Below, piece after piece: positions 31,599-41,743 of a stretch of DNA of 64,000 nucleotides. Made by a program: the position numbers and the translations under genes. Position 1 is the stretch's first letter. Every line of letters starts with the position of its first letter. The notes under the pieces are model-generated. The model was not told the DNA's origin. It searched no databases and worked only from the letters and a program-made list of their open reading frames with translations. This DNA is from CAYYJS01 sp964472315 (GTDB lineage: Bacteria; Verrucomicrobiota; Kiritimatiellia; UBA8416): the NCBI GenBank assembly GCA_964472315.1, contig CAYYJS010000001.1:62001-126000 (forward strand), written 5' to 3'.

Positions 31599-33959
31599 TC
31601 ATTCCTTGATCCCCTGCGCTGAAAGGCGCACGTCGAACGACTCGTCCCGGGCACGGCCCGTCATTGCGAGCTGCCGACCCGTGAGTGTGAGCCACACAGA
31701 CACGGTCAGCACCTCCGTGTTGCCCTCCACGACCTTGCCGGGTCTGAAGGTCACGCGCGGACGAACATTCACCATGCGGCCGGCCACGTCGAGCACGGCA
31801 TCCGCCTCGCAATAGGATATCTGCATCGCGCCAGGCTTGCCGCGCGGGTTCTGTTGCTCGATGGATTCCTCGCGCAGCGGGCCGAGCGACTTGACCGTCA
31901 GCGTGACAGCCGGCTTGGCCCCCGGCTCGATCAGCTCCCCCAGAATGCGCCGGTCCTGCTCGCCGTGCGGCTGCACGAGCTGATCGCAGGCGATTGTGAA
32001 GGCGCCCGTCGGCCCTTTCGGCCCCCACGCCACACGGCCCGACGCCGGTCGTCCGTAGAAGAAATTGGGCCAGAATCGGGCGGGATCCGCGTGCCGGAAC
32101 TCGGCATCGGCGGTGATCCAGCGCGGGGCGGTCGGGCCGAAAACGTAGGTCGCGCCGTCAGGAACGACGAGTGCCTGGCCGGCGCGCCGGGCATCGCGAT
32201 CGAACGTCAGCCGGGCCCGTCCGGTTTGAACGTCGGCCCTGGCCGGCGTCGTGGGCTTGGATAGATCCAGCACCAGGAACCACCCGTCGACAATCCCCCC
32301 GCCAAATTGCGGTTGCATGGCCCTGACCGTGGGTGTGGGCGTAACCAGTCCGTAGTTCTCCCCGTCCTTGCCGGCGCCGCACAGGAAGACCGCGCGGCCC
32401 TTGCCGCCCGGCGATCCGGTCACAATACCCCAGGCGCACCCGTCGCCGACCTGCGCCATGCCGGCGCCGGGCACGGTCGAAGCGAACCGCACGCCGCTCA
32501 GGTCGGGCGTCAGCACCGCGGCATAGTACCCGCCCGGCTCGCTTGTGGACAGCCGGTTGGCGGTCTGCCGCAGCCCCCAGGCGCTGCCGCCGGCAAAGCA
32601 CGTCGATCCGTCGTCGGCTTCGCCGGTGCGCTCGATGCCGGCCCCGTTGGCCTTGCGGCCCCACTGCGAGCACCAGAGCGTCCACCCCACCGCCTGGTAA
32701 TTCTCCGGCTCGATGCGCATCAGGTACGCAAAACTCGTGGCCCCGGCGCCGGCCGTGGTCAATCCGCAACCCTGGCCGATATGCCGGTGGATGTCGGTCG
32801 GTTGGCAGTGGCCCACCGAGTTGCCGCCGTCGGACCACAAAACCGCGATGATGTTGCCGTTGCGGTCGTGACTGACCCGCCGCACGGCCGTGTCGGAAAC
32901 CAGCCGCAGCGAGTCGAGCCCCACGAAGGGTCCGCCCCAGTCCATGAGCTGATACCGCAGTCGCCCGTCGGGGTGCTTGATGTTGAGAATCGGACACCGC
33001 CACGGTTCGCGGCCCGTGCTCCAATGGTGCTCGCCGCCAAACACGATCTCGCCGTCGAGCGGGCTGACCGAGTTGCGGTCGCCCAGTCCGCCCTCAACCG
33101 CCACCGCGCCGAGCAGCTTGCCGCGGGCGTCATACGTACGAAGATCGGCCAGGCTGGCGGCCAGCGTTCCGTCGCGGCGCAACATCAGGCGCGGGGCGTA
33201 GGCCGGGCCGTTGACGGTCCGCACCCACTCCGCGCGCGCGAGGTCGGATGACAGGCGGGCCACGAAGGTTCGGGCGCACGGCGGACTCTTGAGCCCCTGC
33301 ACGCCCACTGTAACCTCGTCCGTATCGGCGGCCAGGCGCGGCGCGCCCGGCCCGGCACGGCCCGCCACGTAGATACCGCCATCGGGCGCCACCTTGCAGG
33401 CTGTAATCGCGCCGCTTCCCCAGCCCAGTCGCGCCGCGGCTACGATGCGCTCCAGCTTCGGGTCGAGCACGACGACAAACCCGGTCACGCCTTCGTCGGT
33501 ATACCGAACCGCCTCGTAACGCTGCCGGCCGGTCTGGTCAAGGAGCGGCTGCTTCGTCTTGCGGTCCACGATCGGTTGCGGCACGTGAGGCGGCGGAGGC
33601 GTACCGTCATGGCCCAGCACTCCGGTTCGTACCGCAAGCTGAAAGTCGCCGCCGATGGTGTTGCCGACCAGCACGAGGCTGCCGTCCTGACGGAACGCGC
33701 CGTCGACGAGCCACTCGTTGCCCTTGCCGCCGAGGAACCCGGCCGTGATGACTTCGGCCCGGTCCGCGCGATCGGGCCAATAGAGCAGCGGCCCGCCGTC
33801 GATAGCCTTCTGCGTGCGCTGCTGTCCGGGCGGCACCACCGGTTGTGGCGAGGTCGGTGCGTCCGCCGCGAACACACCGGCTGTGCCGAGCACAGTCACC
33901 ACGGCCGTCAACCAGATACCGGCGTCGACCCCAACTGTAAGGCAATCCTGTCTCTTCAT
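31599..33959 (-). CDS. Secreted beta-propeller-like protein, copy A of a recent duplicate pair
   Basis: A 786-aa exported protein with an N-terminal signal (MKRQDCL to about residue 32, AGVFAADAP). The body consists of repeated blades in which DGSLVLVG, DGGIYVAGRAG and DGTLAASLAD segments recur, as in SBBP-type propellers; tryptophan-rich elements such as GWTLWCSQWGR are conserved. The last 170 residues form a separate beta domain. It is very similar to the protein at 54817, with over 90 per cent identity in the middle third by eye. The function is unknown; it may bind surface glycans. AGGAG precedes the ATG and the heparinase-like gene ends 9 bases upstream, so the two are co-transcribed. 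Confidence 0.7.
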   Translation of the reverse strand: MKRQDCLTVGVDAGIWLTAVVTVLGTAGVFAADAPTSPQPVVPPGQQRTQKAIDGGPLLYWPDRADRAEVITAGFLGGKGNEWLVDGAFRQDGSLVLVGNTIGGDFQLAVRTGVLGHDGTPPPPHVPQPIVDRKTKQPLLDQTGRQRYEAVRYTDEGVTGFVVVLDPKLERIVAAARLGWGSGAITACKVAPDGGIYVAGRAGPGAPRLAADTDEVTVGVQGLKSPPCARTFVARLSSDLARAEWVRTVNGPAYAPRLMLRRDGTLAASLADLRTYDARGKLLGAVAVEGGLGDRNSVSPLDGEIVFGGEHHWSTGREPWRCPILNIKHPDGRLRYQLMDWGGPFVGLDSLRLVSDTAVRRVSHDRNGNIIAVLWSDGGNSVGHCQPTDIHRHIGQGCGLTTAGAGATSFAYLMRIEPENYQAVGWTLWCSQWGRKANGAGIERTGEADDGSTCFAGGSAWGLRQTANRLSTSEPGGYYAAVLTPDLSGVRFASTVPGAGMAQVGDGCAWGIVTGSPGGKGRAVFLCGAGKDGENYGLVTPTPTVRAMQPQFGGGIVDGWFLVLDLSKPTTPARADVQTGRARLTFDRDARRAGQALVVPDGATYVFGPTAPRWITADAEFRHADPARFWPNFFYGRPASGRVAWGPKGPTGAFTIACDQLVQPHGEQDRRILGELIEPGAKPAVTLTVKSLGPLREESIEQQNPRGKPGAMQISYCEADAVLDVAGRMVNVRPRVTFRPGKVVEGNTEVLTVSVWLTLTGRQLAMTGRARDESFDVRLSAQGIKE

Positions 33960-33968
33960 GGCAATCTC

Positions 33969-35690
33969 CTACCAGCAACCCAGCCGGCCGAACTTTGGCG
34001 GTCCGGCCATCTTTCCGAACACAATCTTCTTGCCGTCGTAACTGACGGTCTGCCTGCCGACGGCAAGACTACCGCCCATCGCCACAGGTTTCGCGCCCGT
34101 GCCGCCCACCTGCAGAACATGCAGCTTCGCGCCACCGATATCGAACACGTCGGCCCCCGTCATCGGCAGGCCGACCGTCACGATCAACGCGTCCGCGCCG
34201 CCGGCCTTGCTGAAATCGACGCCCAACGCCATCGTGCCGGCCGTCAGTGTGCCGGAACCGTCCTCAGCCGGCTTGAAGTGCGTCGTCGCTGCCTTGTGCG
34301 GACAGGACGCCATGATGCGGCGCTCGCCCTTGCCGTACACCATGAACGCGTGCGGATCGCGCGCCCGGAAGGTCGCGTCGACCAGGATGTCGTCATCGGT
34401 ACCGGTCCACTGGTTGCGGAACAGGTACATGCCGAACGTGTCATCCCAGTGCACACGCGGCATCAGTTCGGACGGGTTGGCTTCCTTGACCCCGATCGGC
34501 CAGTTCGCCAAGGCGAGCACGGCCCGATGGGGATAGCGCGACGGGGTATCGTACATCCGCGCGGCCGGGTCGGTCTCGAGGATGTGGTTGAACGACCACA
34601 GCGCGGCCGGCTTCAGCTTTTCGGGGATGATGCCGAAGCCCTGGGCGAACTGGCCGCCCCGCGAAAGGCCATCGCGATCCGAGCGCCCGCCTGTGCCCAT
34701 GTAGCCCGATCCGTAGCCGCTCGGCCCCGGCAAGGTGTAGTACGGCTCGCCCTTGACCATGACCATATCGTGCACTCGGATCATCGTGACCGCGGCCGCG
34801 TTGGGGCGCGACGTCACGAAGTCCTTGCCGCCGGCCACCCGCCAGGCCTGGATGGCCGGGATCAACGCCGTGTCCGAACCGATGCCGCCCGGGCCCTTGC
34901 CTTCCCAGAACATGCCGCCGTCACCGAAGCCCTGAGTCAACTGCCGGACGATGGCCTTCTGGCTGTCCGCCATCAACGCCTCGATGCGCGAATTGTCCAC
35001 GCCGGCGTCCTTCCAGACCGCCAGCAAAGCCAGTGCGCCGCCGCCAATCTGGCAGCCCCAGTGGTTGCTGCCGGGACCGTGGCGCATGCCCTTGACGAGG
35101 TAGTCGAGCGCGAAGCCGCCGGGCCCCTTCTGGATGGCCTGCGCCACCTTGAGCCGGAACGCCTCATCCCAGCCGTCGTACCCCAGGTCGTAACCCATCG
35201 CCACTGCGCCCAGCGAGGGCCCCGCGCGCAAGGCGCCGTTGGGCTTCACGAAACCGTAGCGCGGATCGATATCACCGGCGCTGGCAAGCGCCAGCTCCAT
35301 GGCCTGCTTGCTCAAATCGGCGTAGCGCTTATCCCCGGTCAGGTGGTACAGCATCGCGTACCCGGCCGGATGGAACATGGTTAGTGCCTTGCCTTCGGCC
35401 GCGTCGCGGGCCCCCGCGCCCGGGGCCGGAATCATCTCCGGCATCGCCTTGCCTTCGGCGCCGTCCAGTAAATGCCCCAACCGCTTGACAATCGCCTTGC
35501 CCTCGGGCGTGGCCGCGCGCTTGCGGATTTCGGGAAGATCCGCCTTGCGGAAGAATAGCCGTGGGTGCTCTCCCGGCTCGGGCGCCGTCCACCCCGTCAC
35601 CGGCGCCGGCCAGGGCGCATCCGCCCATGCCGTAACCACACCTCCCGCCAGCACTCCGACCGCCAACATGCGTGCACCTGCGTTTTTCAT
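33969..35690 (-). CDS. Heparinase II/III-like polysaccharide lyase-type protein
   Basis: A secreted protein of 573 aa with a signal peptide (MKNAGARMLAVGVLAGGVVT, cleavage near AWADA). The opening HPRLFFRKADLPEIRKRAA is typical of heparinase II/III-type proteins. The following 330 residues form an (alpha/alpha) toroid with YAMLYHLTGDKRYADLSKQA and GSNHWGCQIGGGAL; the C-terminal beta-sandwich begins near MYLFRNQWTGTDDD. Lyases of this group cleave uronic-acid polymers such as heparan, alginate and ulvan. Possible catalytic residues (Tyr, His) cannot be assigned from sequence alone. The frame can start with GTG at 35699, but the ATG at 35690 has a better-spaced GAGG. It is upstream of, and co-transcribed with, propeller copy A. 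Confidence 0.72.
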   Translation of the reverse strand: MKNAGARMLAVGVLAGGVVTAWADAPWPAPVTGWTAPEPGEHPRLFFRKADLPEIRKRAATPEGKAIVKRLGHLLDGAEGKAMPEMIPAPGAGARDAAEGKALTMFHPAGYAMLYHLTGDKRYADLSKQAMELALASAGDIDPRYGFVKPNGALRAGPSLGAVAMGYDLGYDGWDEAFRLKVAQAIQKGPGGFALDYLVKGMRHGPGSNHWGCQIGGGALALLAVWKDAGVDNSRIEALMADSQKAIVRQLTQGFGDGGMFWEGKGPGGIGSDTALIPAIQAWRVAGGKDFVTSRPNAAAVTMIRVHDMVMVKGEPYYTLPGPSGYGSGYMGTGGRSDRDGLSRGGQFAQGFGIIPEKLKPAALWSFNHILETDPAARMYDTPSRYPHRAVLALANWPIGVKEANPSELMPRVHWDDTFGMYLFRNQWTGTDDDILVDATFRARDPHAFMVYGKGERRIMASCPHKAATTHFKPAEDGSGTLTAGTMALGVDFSKAGGADALIVTVGLPMTGADVFDIGGAKLHVLQVGGTGAKPVAMGGSLAVGRQTVSYDGKKIVFGKMAGPPKFGRLGCW

Positions 35691-35831
35691 CGTTCGCACA
35701 TCCTCACTTAGTCATTCCCTGTTGCACTGTCAACATAACACACGCCGGGTGCCGCCGCTTGCCCGTGGCGCCGTCAATCTTCTCCACGTGGCCGCTACCG
35801 CTATTGACCCGTCCGTTACCGCCGACGCGCT

Positions 35832-36574
35832 GATGGTCTGTCCCTTGTCCGGTCTGGGACGGCTCGCTCAAGTTCTGGGATACGGCATCCGGGCGGCTGG
35901 TCGCGGACGTGCCGCGCATGGGGATCGCCGGCGAGACCGTCGAGGGGCTCCGGTTCAGTGCCGACGGGCGGACCTTGGTGGCAACAGGCGCGGATAGAGG
36001 CCCCTCCCACACGAGCGCCGAACTCTACGACATGCAGTCGGGCGAGCGCGTAAGCAGCCTGGACCGGGAGCGCTCCGGCGTATGGACAACCGCCATCGCG
36101 GTTTCGCCCGACGAGAGCCGCCTGGCCGTGGCGTACAGCGACCGCAGCGTCGAGATCCGCAGTGCGGACGGAGCGCCGATCTCCCAACGCATCGAGGGCT
36201 GCGGGTTCGTCTGCAGCCTCGCGTTTGCGCCCGGCGGCAAGCATCTGGCGGCGGGCAGTCCCGATGCCGGGCTGACGGTCTGGGACGCCGGAACGGGCGC
36301 GAGGGTGGTGGGAATCGCGGACTTCGCCCCCCGCGACGTTGAGTTCACGCCCGCCGGCGACCGCCTCGTGGCCATGGGCTGGGATGGTACCGCACGGCTG
36401 GTGGCGTTGCCGGGAGGGGACACGCTGCGCACGTTCTCCGGCACCGAGGGGTTTCTGTGGACGCGCCCGGTCGCGGTCAGCCCTGACGGACGGTACATCG
36501 CCACCGAGACCGCCAAGGGACAGGCTATCTGGACGGAAGCGGAGCATATTGAGGCGGTCAGCGCAATGTCATAA
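35832..36574 (+). pseudogene. WD40-repeat fragment lacking its N-terminus
   Basis: The plus-strand frame from 35832 to 36574 encodes about 247 residues of WD40 blades: VWDGSLKFWDTASGRLV, AVSPDESRLAVAYSDRSVEI, LTVWDAGTGARVV and AVSPDGRYIATE. About four to five blades are visible, whereas a closed propeller needs seven. There is a stop just upstream (TGA ending at 35831), and the first usable ATG (35909) would cut into a blade. It is the only plus-strand frame in a long minus-strand region. It is best read as the C-terminal end of a larger WD40 protein whose 5' part has been lost; expression from ATG 35909 (221 aa) cannot be excluded. Confidence 0.62.
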
Positions 36575-36710
36575 GACTTTGCCGGGCGGTTGCTTGCGCA
36601 AAGGTGCGCGAACTTCTTCAACCATTTCAAGAAATTTACCCCCCCTCGCTCCTTCATGGTTGCCCGTGGCGCCGGCAATCCGCGTGTGGGGATGTCCGTG
36701 TGAATGCCTG

Positions 36711-39700
36711 TCAGGGCGCCAGCACGTTCAACAAGGCGGCCGCGCGCTGGGTTTCGGCGGTATCGGGCAGGTCACGGACCACGGCGCGCAACCGATATTC
36801 CCGCTCGCGGATACGTTCCACCCAGAGCTCGTGCAGCGTCGGCGTATGCGCGATCTCGCGAAAGCACGGCTGCAAGCGGAAGTCCGGCGGCCGTTGCTCG
36901 GTTTTCGATTCGATGCGGAACTCGGCAAGTTCGTCGCCGCGCCTCGCGTTGAAGCCGCCGGCACTGCGCAGCGTCCAGCCGTTGCCGCCCGGCGAAGTCC
37001 GGACCACAATGACATGCCTGCCCTTCGTGACCCGCACCGCGAAGGGATGCGCGGCCAGGTCGCTCAGCGGCGCGCGGTTGCCCTCCTTCAGCCGGTCATA
37101 GACCATCTCGCCGTCCACGTACCAGCGCATGAAGTACTCGCACGTTGCGTTGACATACAGATACCCGTCGGTCGGACACTCGATGGCCGCGAAGGCATAG
37201 GCGGCGAACGGTTGCACGGCCTTCAGGTATTTCTTGTCGTAGGCGGGCGGCTCGCCGGCAAGCGTGTGAACGAGGCATCCAAGATCCAGCGTGTAGTCCT
37301 CCACGGCAAACGGGAACAGGGGCAAGGTCTCCCCATCCACCGTCAGCGTCTCGGGGATCTCGCGCATCCGCTCAGGGGGCAACAGCGTGGCGTGGCCGGG
37401 CAACGGGCCGAGCACCTGCCAGCGCGTCGGCCAGTCGATGTCCCGCAATGCGCCCCTGGCCAGCGCATTCGTTACGTTAACCGGCGGCAGGATTTCCCGC
37501 GCTTTGACCGTGTAGAACTCGGGGTCGACACGCAGCACGTAGGGATACAGCCCGGGCGCCAGCCGCAGGCGTTCGCCAGGACCCACCTCGACACCGCCCA
37601 GCCATTGCGAAACGCCGTCGCGGTCGAGCGCGGGCATGACGATACGGTCGCGGGTGTTGTCCAGCAGCGTGAACAGCAGACCGCTTTCCGTGGGACTGCT
37701 GATGCCGCGCGGATCGACCCACGTGGAGAAGGATGGCGTAATGTCGCCGGTGCCCTGCAACTCGCTCGTGCGGTAGTAGGCCGGCGGTTCGTTGTAGGCC
37801 GACTGCCGGTCAAGCGGCTGGAACATCGTGTCGATCCCCGCCGGTGCGGTCCCGGTGCGCGCCGCCGACAGATCCGCCGGTTCGACGACCCGGTCCGCCG
37901 GGAACGGCCCGGCGCCCAGCCAGAACCGGGTCGGCCGCTCGTTCATCAGTTTGCCTATGGGCACATCGCCGGCCGGGCTGAATGGCCCCCCGGGCGCTAC
38001 CGCGCGCGGCGGCGACATGCGCGGCTCGTTGCCGATCGTATGGAACAGGACCCTCGCCAGTTCCGCTTTCTCGTACTGCCGCCCCTCGGGAGTCGTCACC
38101 GCGACACAGAGAAGCGAGCCCGGCGAACGCAGGAACATGCGGCCGCCCGCGAAGACCGGCGGCTGGGTCGTGCCGGGTTCCACGTCCTGGCGCGCGACGA
38201 GTTGGAGCTTCGCGTCCGCGGTGACCACCGCGATCTGGTTCCGCGAATTGTCGGACCGCCCGCCCAGGAGGTAGAGATACCGGCCGGCGACCACGGGGCT
38301 CGACAGGTTCAGCGGACCGTAGCAGTAGAGGTCGTCCATCACGGGCTTGAGCCGGGCGATCCAGCGGCCGTCGCGAACGTCCTGCACGTTGACTTCGGCA
38401 CGGGTATCCGGATTGTGAGGCGTATGCGTCAGCGACGAGTGCCACGTGAACAGGTACTTGTCCGTGCCCAGGCCGGGCGCGAACACGTTGCCGAATCCGC
38501 TGCTGCCGTAGTTGCTTTCCCAGGCGTGCGCGTTCCCCAGCTTGCCGTCGCGTTCCCAGACTCGCAATGCCGTGTTCCGCGCCTGTGAGGTCAGGTGCAG
38601 CATTCCGCAACTCGCGTGGACGCGGTGCGGCCCGTTCATGACGTTGCGTATCGCGGCGCCATCGCGGTCGGTCATCTGCAGCTCGCAATCCAATGGCGGC
38701 AAGGGCTTGCCCGTGGCGCCGTCCAGCAGGTGGCCGGTGCACGTGAGAAGCGCACTCGCATCGCCCGTCGTGAGATCGATCCCCGATCCGCTCGCTCGCC
38801 CCGGAATGTCGCGCCGCCAGATATCCGTGCCCGTCACGTGATCGAGCGTGAGGACGCGCACCACGGGGACAGCCTGTCTCCCTTCCCCCTGCGCGGCCTG
38901 TCCCTCCACGACCAGGCGAGTCCCGCACGCCCACAGTCGTGCGCCAGGCAGTTCCGTCTTGACGCTCCAGCGCAGGGCGCCGACTGCATCGAAACACGCC
39001 ACTGTACCGTAGCCGCTGACGAAGGTTGCGCCGTCACCCACGGCCACGGCCGCCCCAGCGGCGGGGGATTGGCCCCGCGCGGGCGGCGGCACGTCGCCAT
39101 CCACGGTGCGCGACCAGCGCAACGCCCCCGTCGCGGCGTCGAGGCACGCGAGCGTGCCGGCGCCGTGCGTGACGAATACCGCATCCCCGACCACGACCGG
39201 CCGCGTTCCGCCACCCAGTTCCTCGCGGCGCCACGCCACGTTGATCCCTTTTTCGATGTCCCACACCAGCGGCGGAGCGGGATCCGGGAAGATGTGCGGG
39301 TGCGATTTCGGGATGCGCAGTGGCTCCAGGCCAGGCGTGGCAGGCTTGCGTGTCGTCACGGCCAGGCGGAACCAGGCAAGCTGGTAGTCGTTGTGCAGGC
39401 GAACGCACAGACGATTGTCGCCCGTGGCCAGGTCCATCGGCACGAACTGCCGGCCCAGCGAGCGATACCGCCAGGTACGTTCGCGATCGACCCACACGAG
39501 GCGGTCGTTGACCCACAGCTTGGCGAAGTCGCTGGCCTCAACGCTGAGCCAGACCTTACATGGCCGTTCCGAACGCAGCACCGCGGCGCCATACCACACG
39601 GCCCCGTTGTAGCGCGGGAAGAACTGGCTGCGTTCCCACGGCGCCCCAAGCCGCATATCGGTGCACGTCACCGCCTGCCAGCGTTGCGTCGAGGGGCCGT

Positions 39701-41252
39701 ATCCGGCATCCGGCAACACCACGACATCCGGCGCCGCGGCCCCGTCGTGTTCGAGACCGCGGACCTGGTGTGACGGCCCCAGCACGTGCCACCGCGGCAG
39801 GAACGTCCAGCCGTCGGCGTCCGCGGGGAGCACGTTTGCGCCGTCCTCGGTCACCGCCGCCGCGTTCACGCCATAGCTTGGACTGTCACCCACGGTCTCC
39901 GGAACGGCTTCAGGCAGCGTCGCCCCGGGTTCCGGCAGCGCCGTGACCAGCCGCGTCGCGACGCCAAGCAGGGCGTCGACATCCGCATCGACAGGCGCCG
40001 GTCGATCGGTCTGCCGCAGGGCGTCTTCGCAGGAAAGTGTTTCGTTCTCCAAGGCAAGGTGCAGCGCGCGGATCTGATGCAGCGCCGTATTGATGTTGGC
40101 CACACTCGGGCCGCCCTCGGGCAGCCGCACCTGCTCACGCAACGGCGCGCGGCGGTCCAGCAGCATTCCATCCACCGCGCCCGCGTACGCGCCGAAGGCG
40201 CCTTCCGCGGCGTAGCGGCCGATCACGAGCTTGCCGCCGCGCCCGCCGATCGCACCCTCGTAGCGAGTTTCGGGCACGGTCACAACTTCCGAATCGTCGC
40301 CTCGCGGGTTGTAGTGTTTGCCCTTTACCTCGCCGCCGAATGAGGCCACGTAGCGGCCACGCAGCTCGTTACGATCCAGCCGCGCGTCGATGGCGAAACT
40401 CACCGTCAACGGCTCGTGCTGCGTGTGCTTGCCCCGTCCCCACGGCATCCACCCATCCTGGTGCAGGTAGACCACCAGCGTTCCGTTCAGATGCCCGTCG
40501 TCATACGCCAGCCCCGCGGGCTCGGCCTCGTGAAAGCCGGCGACCCAGCCAAACGACTTGGCCGTGGCCCGCGTGAACCGCGTCGCGGGAACCTGAAGCC
40601 GCACCGTGATTGGCGCGCGCGATACGCGGTGAGGCTTGGGACTGCCCGTCTTGTCCGGCACGAAGGCGTCGTCCCAGTACACACCGTCCTCCAGCACAAG
40701 GTCCAGCAGGCATGCGTCGTCGCGCACCTCCGCCTCGACGGCGTAGCGCACATGCCGCGGCTCGGAGAATCCGCCGATGATGAACTTGTCCCACCACTGT
40801 ACGGGCGTGCCGGGCGGCTGGCGCTCGGCCATGACGCGATCCAGCCGGAAGGCCACGTTCAACTCGCCGGTCAGCCGTCTGGAATCGAGCGCGAGCTTGC
40901 GCGCATCGGCCGGGAAGCGCAGGTTCGGCCGCCAGCACCCGTAGGTGCAATTGCCGTGATAGTACCCGCGCCAGTCCTTCATGTTGCCCTGGTGCCAGCC
41001 GGGCACTTCGCCATAGCCGGTCTTCCATGCCCCTTGCGTGCGGCGCAACGTGAGCCACAACTCGTCGCTGTCCGCGCCCTCGTCGAGCCGCAACAGCACG
41101 TCCTCAACGGCAGGCCGTCGTGCCGCTTCGGCCAGCAGCGCCTCGCGGCGGGCCAGCAGCGATCGGTAGTCGGTGTCCGTATCCGCGCGCAACCCGGCGC
41201 CGGCCGTCAGAAGCGTGACCAACACCGCCCCCGCATGTCGCAGTCGTGCCAT
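36711..41252 (-). CDS. Giant PQQ-like beta-propeller protein with carbohydrate-binding-like modules
   Basis: An exported protein of 1513 aa with a signal peptide (LVTLLTAGAGLRAD). Residues 30-560 are a mixed region without a known domain. A galactose-binding-like beta-sandwich follows at about 560-630 (DFAKLWVNDRLVWVDRE, NRLCVRLHND). A PQQ-like propeller spans about 670-1060 with blades such as LACLDAATGALRWSRTV and VACFDAVGALRWSVKTEL. A second sandwich lies at about 1350-1435 (FMRWYVDGEMVYDRL, VIVVRTSPGGNGWTL). No PQQ-dependent catalytic residues are assigned; such proteins more often bind or scaffold. It is the last gene of the Exb operon, 2 bases after the second ExbD gene and translated by re-initiation. 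Confidence 0.72.
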   Translation of the reverse strand: MARLRHAGAVLVTLLTAGAGLRADTDTDYRSLLARREALLAEAARRPAVEDVLLRLDEGADSDELWLTLRRTQGAWKTGYGEVPGWHQGNMKDWRGYYHGNCTYGCWRPNLRFPADARKLALDSRRLTGELNVAFRLDRVMAERQPPGTPVQWWDKFIIGGFSEPRHVRYAVEAEVRDDACLLDLVLEDGVYWDDAFVPDKTGSPKPHRVSRAPITVRLQVPATRFTRATAKSFGWVAGFHEAEPAGLAYDDGHLNGTLVVYLHQDGWMPWGRGKHTQHEPLTVSFAIDARLDRNELRGRYVASFGGEVKGKHYNPRGDDSEVVTVPETRYEGAIGGRGGKLVIGRYAAEGAFGAYAGAVDGMLLDRRAPLREQVRLPEGGPSVANINTALHQIRALHLALENETLSCEDALRQTDRPAPVDADVDALLGVATRLVTALPEPGATLPEAVPETVGDSPSYGVNAAAVTEDGANVLPADADGWTFLPRWHVLGPSHQVRGLEHDGAAAPDVVVLPDAGYGPSTQRWQAVTCTDMRLGAPWERSQFFPRYNGAVWYGAAVLRSERPCKVWLSVEASDFAKLWVNDRLVWVDRERTWRYRSLGRQFVPMDLATGDNRLCVRLHNDYQLAWFRLAVTTRKPATPGLEPLRIPKSHPHIFPDPAPPLVWDIEKGINVAWRREELGGGTRPVVVGDAVFVTHGAGTLACLDAATGALRWSRTVDGDVPPPARGQSPAAGAAVAVGDGATFVSGYGTVACFDAVGALRWSVKTELPGARLWACGTRLVVEGQAAQGEGRQAVPVVRVLTLDHVTGTDIWRRDIPGRASGSGIDLTTGDASALLTCTGHLLDGATGKPLPPLDCELQMTDRDGAAIRNVMNGPHRVHASCGMLHLTSQARNTALRVWERDGKLGNAHAWESNYGSSGFGNVFAPGLGTDKYLFTWHSSLTHTPHNPDTRAEVNVQDVRDGRWIARLKPVMDDLYCYGPLNLSSPVVAGRYLYLLGGRSDNSRNQIAVVTADAKLQLVARQDVEPGTTQPPVFAGGRMFLRSPGSLLCVAVTTPEGRQYEKAELARVLFHTIGNEPRMSPPRAVAPGGPFSPAGDVPIGKLMNERPTRFWLGAGPFPADRVVEPADLSAARTGTAPAGIDTMFQPLDRQSAYNEPPAYYRTSELQGTGDITPSFSTWVDPRGISSPTESGLLFTLLDNTRDRIVMPALDRDGVSQWLGGVEVGPGERLRLAPGLYPYVLRVDPEFYTVKAREILPPVNVTNALARGALRDIDWPTRWQVLGPLPGHATLLPPERMREIPETLTVDGETLPLFPFAVEDYTLDLGCLVHTLAGEPPAYDKKYLKAVQPFAAYAFAAIECPTDGYLYVNATCEYFMRWYVDGEMVYDRLKEGNRAPLSDLAAHPFAVRVTKGRHVIVVRTSPGGNGWTLRSAGGFNARRGDELAEFRIESKTEQRPPDFRLQPCFREIAHTPTLHELWVERIREREYRLRAVVRDLPDTAETQRAAALLNVLAP

Positions 41253-41254
41253 CG

Positions 41255-41743
41255 TCAGTCCGTCCGCACGTCGATGCGGTTCAATCCGTGGAAGCGGCAG
41301 AAATCGATCACCGGCACCACGTGGCGCCAGGGAATACCGCCCTGGACATCGAGTCGGATACGACGGTTCGGCGTCGTCTGCGCCACCTCGCGGAGGCGCC
41401 GTTCCAACAGCACCCGGTCCAGCACCTCTTCGCCGATCAGGACATAGGGCTCGAACCGCTGTTCGTCCGGCTTCGGATCCTTCCTGACAAGGCGGGCGAT
41501 CTCCCGTTGCTCCGCCGTGAGACCGGCCGGCATTGCGGCCGTGAGGACAATGACGAGACGCTCGGGCTCCTTCACCTCGATTTCGCCCGCGCCCGAATCG
41601 GGCACCTCGATGGCAACCTCCTTGTGCGGCTTCTGCAGCATCGATGTCACCAGGAAGAAAATCAACAGAATGAACACACAGTCAATCAGCGGCGCCAGCG
41701 GCACGCCGGCCTTCTCCTCGTGCTGCAGCGAACTCAGTTTCAC
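41255..41743 (-). CDS. exbD: ExbD/TolR-family motor protein (second copy)
   Basis: A 162-aa inner-membrane protein with one N-terminal helix carrying the proton-relay Asp: LAPLIDCVFILLIFFLVTSM (about 17-36, Asp22). The periplasmic domain follows, ending in IDFCRFHGLNRIDVRTD. ExbD works with ExbB to turn proton flow into force on a partner protein. It shares the membrane segment and the following LQKPHK almost exactly with the ExbD at 45826, but the periplasmic domain is longer by about 20 residues and more divergent. It starts with GTG, overlapping the HEAT gene stop (GTGA), with GGGGAGAG upstream. One ExbB and two ExbD proteins occur in the operon. Confidence 0.88.
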   Translation of the reverse strand: MKLSSLQHEEKAGVPLAPLIDCVFILLIFFLVTSMLQKPHKEVAIEVPDSGAGEIEVKEPERLVIVLTAAMPAGLTAEQREIARLVRKDPKPDEQRFEPYVLIGEEVLDRVLLERRLREVAQTTPNRRIRLDVQGGIPWRHVVPVIDFCRFHGLNRIDVRTD

